Assembly: GCF_002150005.2 (NCBI RefSeq)
Contig: NZ_MSPP01000005.1
Location: forward strand, 124,001-188,000
DNA: 64,000 bases
Source: Marivivens niveibacter
GTDB lineage: Bacteria > Pseudomonadota > Alphaproteobacteria > Rhodobacterales > Rhodobacteraceae
Direction: 5' to 3'
Below the pieces are notes generated by a model. That model was not told the origin of the DNA. It saw only the letters and a list, made by a program, of their open reading frames with translations, and made no database searches. The position numbers and the translations under genes are program-made. This document shows, piece after piece, positions 60,880 to 64,000 of the stretch; the first letter of the stretch is position 1; each line of letters starts with the position of its first letter.

Positions 60880-61941
60880 ATGTCAGGGGTCACTCTAACC
60901 AAAGCCGTTAAAAAATACGGTGATGTACAGGTCATCCACGATATCGATCTACAGATCGATGATGGCGAATTTTGCGTATTCGTTGGCCCATCGGGCTGCG
61001 GAAAATCGACCCTGTTGCGCATGATCGCAGGGCTAGAGGACACAACGGACGGCCAAATCAACATCGGTGCGCGCAATGTCACCAAACTGGATGCCGCCGA
61101 ACGCGGCGTTGCAATGGTGTTTCAGACCTATGCGCTGTACCCGCATATGACGGTCGCGGAAAACATGGGGTTCGGCCTGAAAATGACTGGCCACCCAAAG
61201 GCCGAGATCAAAGAAAAAGTCGCCGAAGCCAGCCGTATCCTAAAGCTGGATCAATACCTGTCGCGCAAACCCAAGGCGCTATCGGGGGGCCAACGCCAGC
61301 GTGTCGCCATCGGCCGCGCCATCGTTCGCGGACCCGAAGTGTTTCTATTCGACGAACCGCTGTCGAATCTAGACGCAGAACTGCGTGTGGATATGCGCGT
61401 TGAAATCGCCCGCCTGCACAAAGAAATCGGCGCTACCATGATCTATGTGACCCACGATCAGGTCGAAGCGATGACCTTGGCCGACAAAATCGTCGTCTTA
61501 CGTGCGGGCCGCGTTGAACAGGTTGGCAGCCCGATGGAGCTTTACAAAGACCCCGACAACAAATTTGTAGCGGGCTTTATCGGATCTCCGTCTATGAATT
61601 TCTTGGACGGCGTCGTGCAGAATGGTCAGATTGTCCTGCCCGCGCTGAATAACCGCGCGGTCACCCCTAATGTGTCCAATTTGATTGATGGCGCAAAAGT
61701 AATCGTTGGCATTCGTCCGCAAAACATCACAGTGACGTCAGGTGGCAACGACGCAAAACTGGACCTGCGCGAACGTCTGGGCGGCGTGTCCTATGATTAC
61801 CTGATCGCCGCAGACGGATCCAAGATCGTGGTAGAAAGCCGCGATGATAACGAAATCAAATCTGACAGTACCGTGGGTGTTACATTTGACGACAGCACGC
61901 TGTTTTATTTTGATGCCAAAACGGAAATGCGGCTTCGTTGA
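60880..61941 (+). CDS. Sugar ABC transporter ATPase (UgpC/MsmK type)
   Basis: The 353-residue MalK-like ATPase has Walker A GPSGCGKST, the Q-loop in VFQTYALYPHM, the signature ALSGGQRQRV, Walker B VFLFDEPLSNLDA and the switch VTHDQVEA. A C-terminal TOBE regulatory region begins at about residue 240. AAAGGAG precedes the ATG. It energises the galactoside permeases encoded on the opposite strand; it could also serve other family 1 importers, as MsmK-type proteins often do. Confidence 0.93.
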   Translation: MSGVTLTKAVKKYGDVQVIHDIDLQIDDGEFCVFVGPSGCGKSTLLRMIAGLEDTTDGQINIGARNVTKLDAAERGVAMVFQTYALYPHMTVAENMGFGLKMTGHPKAEIKEKVAEASRILKLDQYLSRKPKALSGGQRQRVAIGRAIVRGPEVFLFDEPLSNLDAELRVDMRVEIARLHKEIGATMIYVTHDQVEAMTLADKIVVLRAGRVEQVGSPMELYKDPDNKFVAGFIGSPSMNFLDGVVQNGQIVLPALNNRAVTPNVSNLIDGAKVIVGIRPQNITVTSGGNDAKLDLRERLGGVSYDYLIAADGSKIVVESRDDNEIKSDSTVGVTFDDSTLFYFDAKTEMRLR

Positions 61942-62007
61942 GCAGAAATTGAACCAAACGCCGAACCTGTACGTACATCAATGGCAATCACAAACCAAAG
62001 GTGTAAC

Positions 62008-62091
62008 ATGTTCAAAGGACTAGGTATTTCAATCGCAATCGTCACGTTCCTAATGGTCGGCGTGCCCGCGATCTTGATGCAGTTGGTTTGA
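62008..62091 (+). CDS. Tiny single-span membrane peptide, 27 residues
   Basis: ATG at 62008 with AAAGGTG five bases upstream, stop at 62091. The peptide MFKGLGISIAIVTFLMVGVP is followed by AILMQLV, one membrane helix with a short basic start. An in-frame ATG at 61981 would add nine residues but lacks a ribosome site. A strong terminator follows its stop by nine bases. It looks like a genuine small membrane protein, possibly an accessory to a transporter, but no homologue is known to me. Confidence 0.4.
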   Translation: MFKGLGISIAIVTFLMVGVPAILMQLV

Positions 62092-62100
62092 CCCAATTAA

Positions 62101-62136
62101 AAACCCCGCGGTTCGAAAACCGCGGGGTTTGTTTTT
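62101..62136. terminator. Strong bidirectional intrinsic terminator
   Basis: AAACCCCGCGGTT (62101-62113) pairs perfectly over 13 bases with AACCGCGGGGTTT (62118-62130) across the loop CGAA. GTTTTT follows on the plus strand, and TTTTTAATT follows on the minus strand. It ends the iclR-ATPase-small-ORF transcript and the convergent glutamate-synthase-like gene, whose TAA lies within it. Confidence 0.92.
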
Positions 62137-63733
62137 AGATACCGCCGTCAAATGGACGGAAACTAGCTGCCGATGCGCGGCGCCATCGTTCCAGATACCC
62201 GTATCTATCGTCATCTTCGCGCAACAGAAATCCTTCGGGCATGTATGGATAGACGTCATCGCCTGTCATCATGTCACGGTCGCTTTCGCGTAGCATCAAG
62301 TGGCGTGGCAGAAACTCACCCGGATGGTTTAGCCCCGCAGCGCCCGTGATATCCGCCAACGCCTTGAGCGTGTTTTTGTGAAAATTGGCGACCCGTTGGG
62401 ATTTATCGGTAACGTTTAGCGCGCGTTGCCGTGCCGGATCTTGGGTCGCAACGCCCGTGGGGCAGTGGTTTGTGTGGCAGGCTTGCGCCTGAATGCAGCC
62501 GACCGCAAACATAAATCCGCGCGCCGAATTGACCCAATCCGCGCCCAAGGCAAGCGTCCGCGCGATGTCAAACGACTGCACCAATTTACCGCTGGCGCCC
62601 AACCTGATGCGATCGCGCAGCCCAACGCCGCGCAGGGTGTTGTGGGCAAAGGTCAGACCTTCGACCAGTGGCATCCCCATGTGGTTCGCGAATTCCAACG
62701 GGGCTGCGCCCGTACCGCCCTCTTTCCCGTCGATGACGATGAAATCAGGCGTAATGTCCGTTTCCAGCATGGCCCGCACGATGCACATGAATTCGCGCCG
62801 GTGACCAATGCACAGTTTGAACCCAACAGGTTTGCCGCCCGACAGATCGCGTAGCTTTTGAATAAACTGCATCATTTCAATCGGCGTGGAAAAGGCCGAA
62901 TGGCTGGCCGGCGATACGCAATCTTTGTCCATCGGAACGTCTCGCGCCGCTGCGATTTCAGGCGTGATTTTTGCCGCTGGCAAAACGCCGCCCTGCCCTG
63001 GTTTTGCGCCTTGGCTCAGCTTTATTTCGATCATCTTAACTTGATCAGACGATACGGTTTTCGCGAATTTGTCAGGGTCGAATTGCCCACCATGGGTGCG
63101 GCATCCGAAATAGCCTGTGCCGACTTCAAAAATCAGGTCTCCGCCGCCTTGGATATGGTATTTGGAAATCCCGCCTTCGCCCGTATCATGGGCAAATCCA
63201 CCCATCCTTGCGCCGTTGTTCAACGCAGAAATAGCATTCGCGGACAACGCGCCAAAGCTCATCGCGGAAATATTATAAATCGAGGCGTTATAGGGTTTGG
63301 CACAATCAGGGCCACCGATCAAGACGCGAAAATCGGGGTTTTCAATTTTCTTTGGCTGGATCGAATGGGTCATCCATTGATAGCCACTGTCGTAGACACG
63401 CATTTTTGTGCCAAACGGGCGCTTGTCTTCGACGTTTTTGGCGCGTTGATAAACTATGGCGCGGGTGTCGCGGGAAAACGGCACCTCTTCGTCGTCTCCC
63501 TCTATCAAATATTGCCGAATTTCGGGGCGGATCAATTCAAAGAAATACCGCAGATGCCCGATGACCGGATAGTTGCGCAGAACAGCATGGCGGGTTTGGA
63601 CCATGTCGTAAATGCCCAGCCCGAACAGACCGACACAAACCAGTGAAACAAAAGCAGAGGCCGCGCCGAATATCGGCCAAATGGTGCAGATAACAGCGAT
63701 CAATCCGATTGCGGCGATTGGTATAAATCTCAT
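62135..63733 (-). CDS. FMN-binding glutamate-synthase-like protein, membrane-anchored
   Basis: The 532-residue protein has two N-terminal membrane segments (about 4-22 and 25-46) and then a GltS-type TIM barrel with FMN: SAMSFGALSANAISALNNGARMGGFAHDTGEGGIS, KLSQGAKPGQGGVLP, VIDGKEGGTGAAP. The 3Fe-4S Cys set is CIQAQACHTNHCPTG. There is no glutaminase domain, so it is not a complete glutamate synthase; proteins of this type are sometimes linked to methylamine (N-methylglutamate synthase-like) chemistry, but the anchored form is uncharacterised. It lies five bases after the BKACE-type gene. Confidence 0.88.
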   Translation of the reverse strand: MRFIPIAAIGLIAVICTIWPIFGAASAFVSLVCVGLFGLGIYDMVQTRHAVLRNYPVIGHLRYFFELIRPEIRQYLIEGDDEEVPFSRDTRAIVYQRAKNVEDKRPFGTKMRVYDSGYQWMTHSIQPKKIENPDFRVLIGGPDCAKPYNASIYNISAMSFGALSANAISALNNGARMGGFAHDTGEGGISKYHIQGGGDLIFEVGTGYFGCRTHGGQFDPDKFAKTVSSDQVKMIEIKLSQGAKPGQGGVLPAAKITPEIAAARDVPMDKDCVSPASHSAFSTPIEMMQFIQKLRDLSGGKPVGFKLCIGHRREFMCIVRAMLETDITPDFIVIDGKEGGTGAAPLEFANHMGMPLVEGLTFAHNTLRGVGLRDRIRLGASGKLVQSFDIARTLALGADWVNSARGFMFAVGCIQAQACHTNHCPTGVATQDPARQRALNVTDKSQRVANFHKNTLKALADITGAAGLNHPGEFLPRHLMLRESDRDMMTGDDVYPYMPEGFLLREDDDRYGYLERWRRASAASFRPFDGGI

Positions 63734-63738
63734 GTCTA

Positions 63739-64000
63739 CTAGGCCTTAAGTTTGCCGACCAATTCGGCCACACGTTCCGCATTGTCAGCAGCGCAGGTTA
63801 AATCGGAATTGATGCGGTTGTTTTCGAACCCAATCCTCATTTTACCGCCCATCTTTTGCGCCGCGATCAAGCATTCGGTTTCTTTGGGACCAAACGCACA
63901 GACGGCCCAATCGACGCCCGGCAACAAAGACAATAGCTGCTGCGCCGGTTTACCCAATTCATCGGGCGACGATTTTTGCCCCGCGTTATAGCGACCCAAG
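63739..64000 (-). CDS. BKACE (DUF849) family protein, C-terminal part
   Basis: The frame is open to the right edge; only the last 86 codons are inside. LLSLLPGVDWAVCAFGPKET, GGKMRIGFENNRINSDLTCA and ADNAERVAELVGKL match the C-terminus of beta-keto acid cleavage enzymes (3-keto-5-aminohexanoate cleavage family), which use Zn to split keto acids with acetyl-CoA. Pairing with the glutamate-synthase-like gene suggests a two-gene operon; its substrate cannot be inferred. Confidence 0.75.
   Translation of the reverse strand, partial: LGRYNAGQKSSPDELGKPAQQLLSLLPGVDWAVCAFGPKETECLIAAQKMGGKMRIGFENNRINSDLTCAADNAERVAELVGKLKA

Noticed and set aside
62858-63646. 262-codon plus-strand frame opposite the glutamate-synthase-like gene
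   Set aside because: It is antisense to a gene with clear FMN and 3Fe-4S motifs; the plus-strand protein has no recognisable domain.

Overview
The window reads as a chromosome or chromid segment of a marine alphaproteobacterium of the Rhodobacteraceae (Roseobacter group). This rests on moderately GC-rich coding sequence, an alphaproteobacterial C-P lyase operon with a PhnF regulator, two PhnE permeases and a DUF1045 gene, a bacteriophytochrome/heme oxygenase pair, and a De Ley-Doudoroff galactose cluster. The genus cannot be fixed from the sequence alone. No rRNA, tRNA or CRISPR array was seen.

Layout. 0-5.1 kb is accessory DNA: a membrane-anchored DUF559-type nuclease cut by the left edge, two tyrosine recombinases, and between them a DUF429 protein, a secreted thermonuclease-like protein and a Cys-containing small protein. 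5.3-13 kb holds MarC, an EF-hand protein, an ABC-F ATPase and a run of small, mostly unrecognised genes; almost every gap carries a copy of one degenerate intergenic repeat family. 13.2-26.4 kb is a phosphonate uptake and C-P lyase locus: phnC-D-E1-E2-acyltransferase, divergent phnF, then phnG-H-I-HAD-(37-codon micro-ORF)-J-K-L-N, convergent DUF1045 and phnM. The core genes are joined by 1-4 bp overlaps.

26.6-42.7 kb is mosaic: a DUF6331-like gene split by an in-frame TGA, a 1006-residue RTX/VCBS protein, an NCS1-type permease, a soluble PAS chemoreceptor fragment, a LysR regulator divergent from nhaA and an SbtA-like bicarbonate transporter, and secreted or small proteins. It also holds abutting fragments of glutamate dehydrogenase and HlyD genes, and a plasmid-type mobilisation module (mobC, relaxase, and a third gene nested out of frame in the relaxase). 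A decayed copy of the start of that module lies 9.8 kb upstream, so mobilisable DNA has entered this locus or been duplicated in it.

42.7-47.8 kb holds light-related genes: a photolyase-like protein with its domains apparently in the reverse of the usual order, a TRIC channel, and bphO-bphP. 48.0-62.0 kb is a galactoside catabolon: ten overlapping or closely spaced minus-strand genes (binding protein, two permeases, alpha-galactosidase, IlvD/Edd dehydratase, SDR dehydrogenase, dgoK, dgoA, lactonase, GH42 beta-galactosidase), divergent from an IclR regulator and the ABC ATPase. The promoter carries a near-ideal IclR-type palindrome. Together these genes would import galactosides, release galactose and convert it to pyruvate plus glyceraldehyde-3-phosphate. 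The window ends with a glutamate-synthase-like flavoprotein and the 3' end of a BKACE-family gene.

The best candidates for something undescribed are the nested mobilisation gene, the doubly ATGA-coupled micro-ORF before phnJ, DUF1045 plus HAD as possible replacements for PhnP, the domain-swapped photolyase, and the dispersed repeat family. None of these is proven by sequence reading alone.
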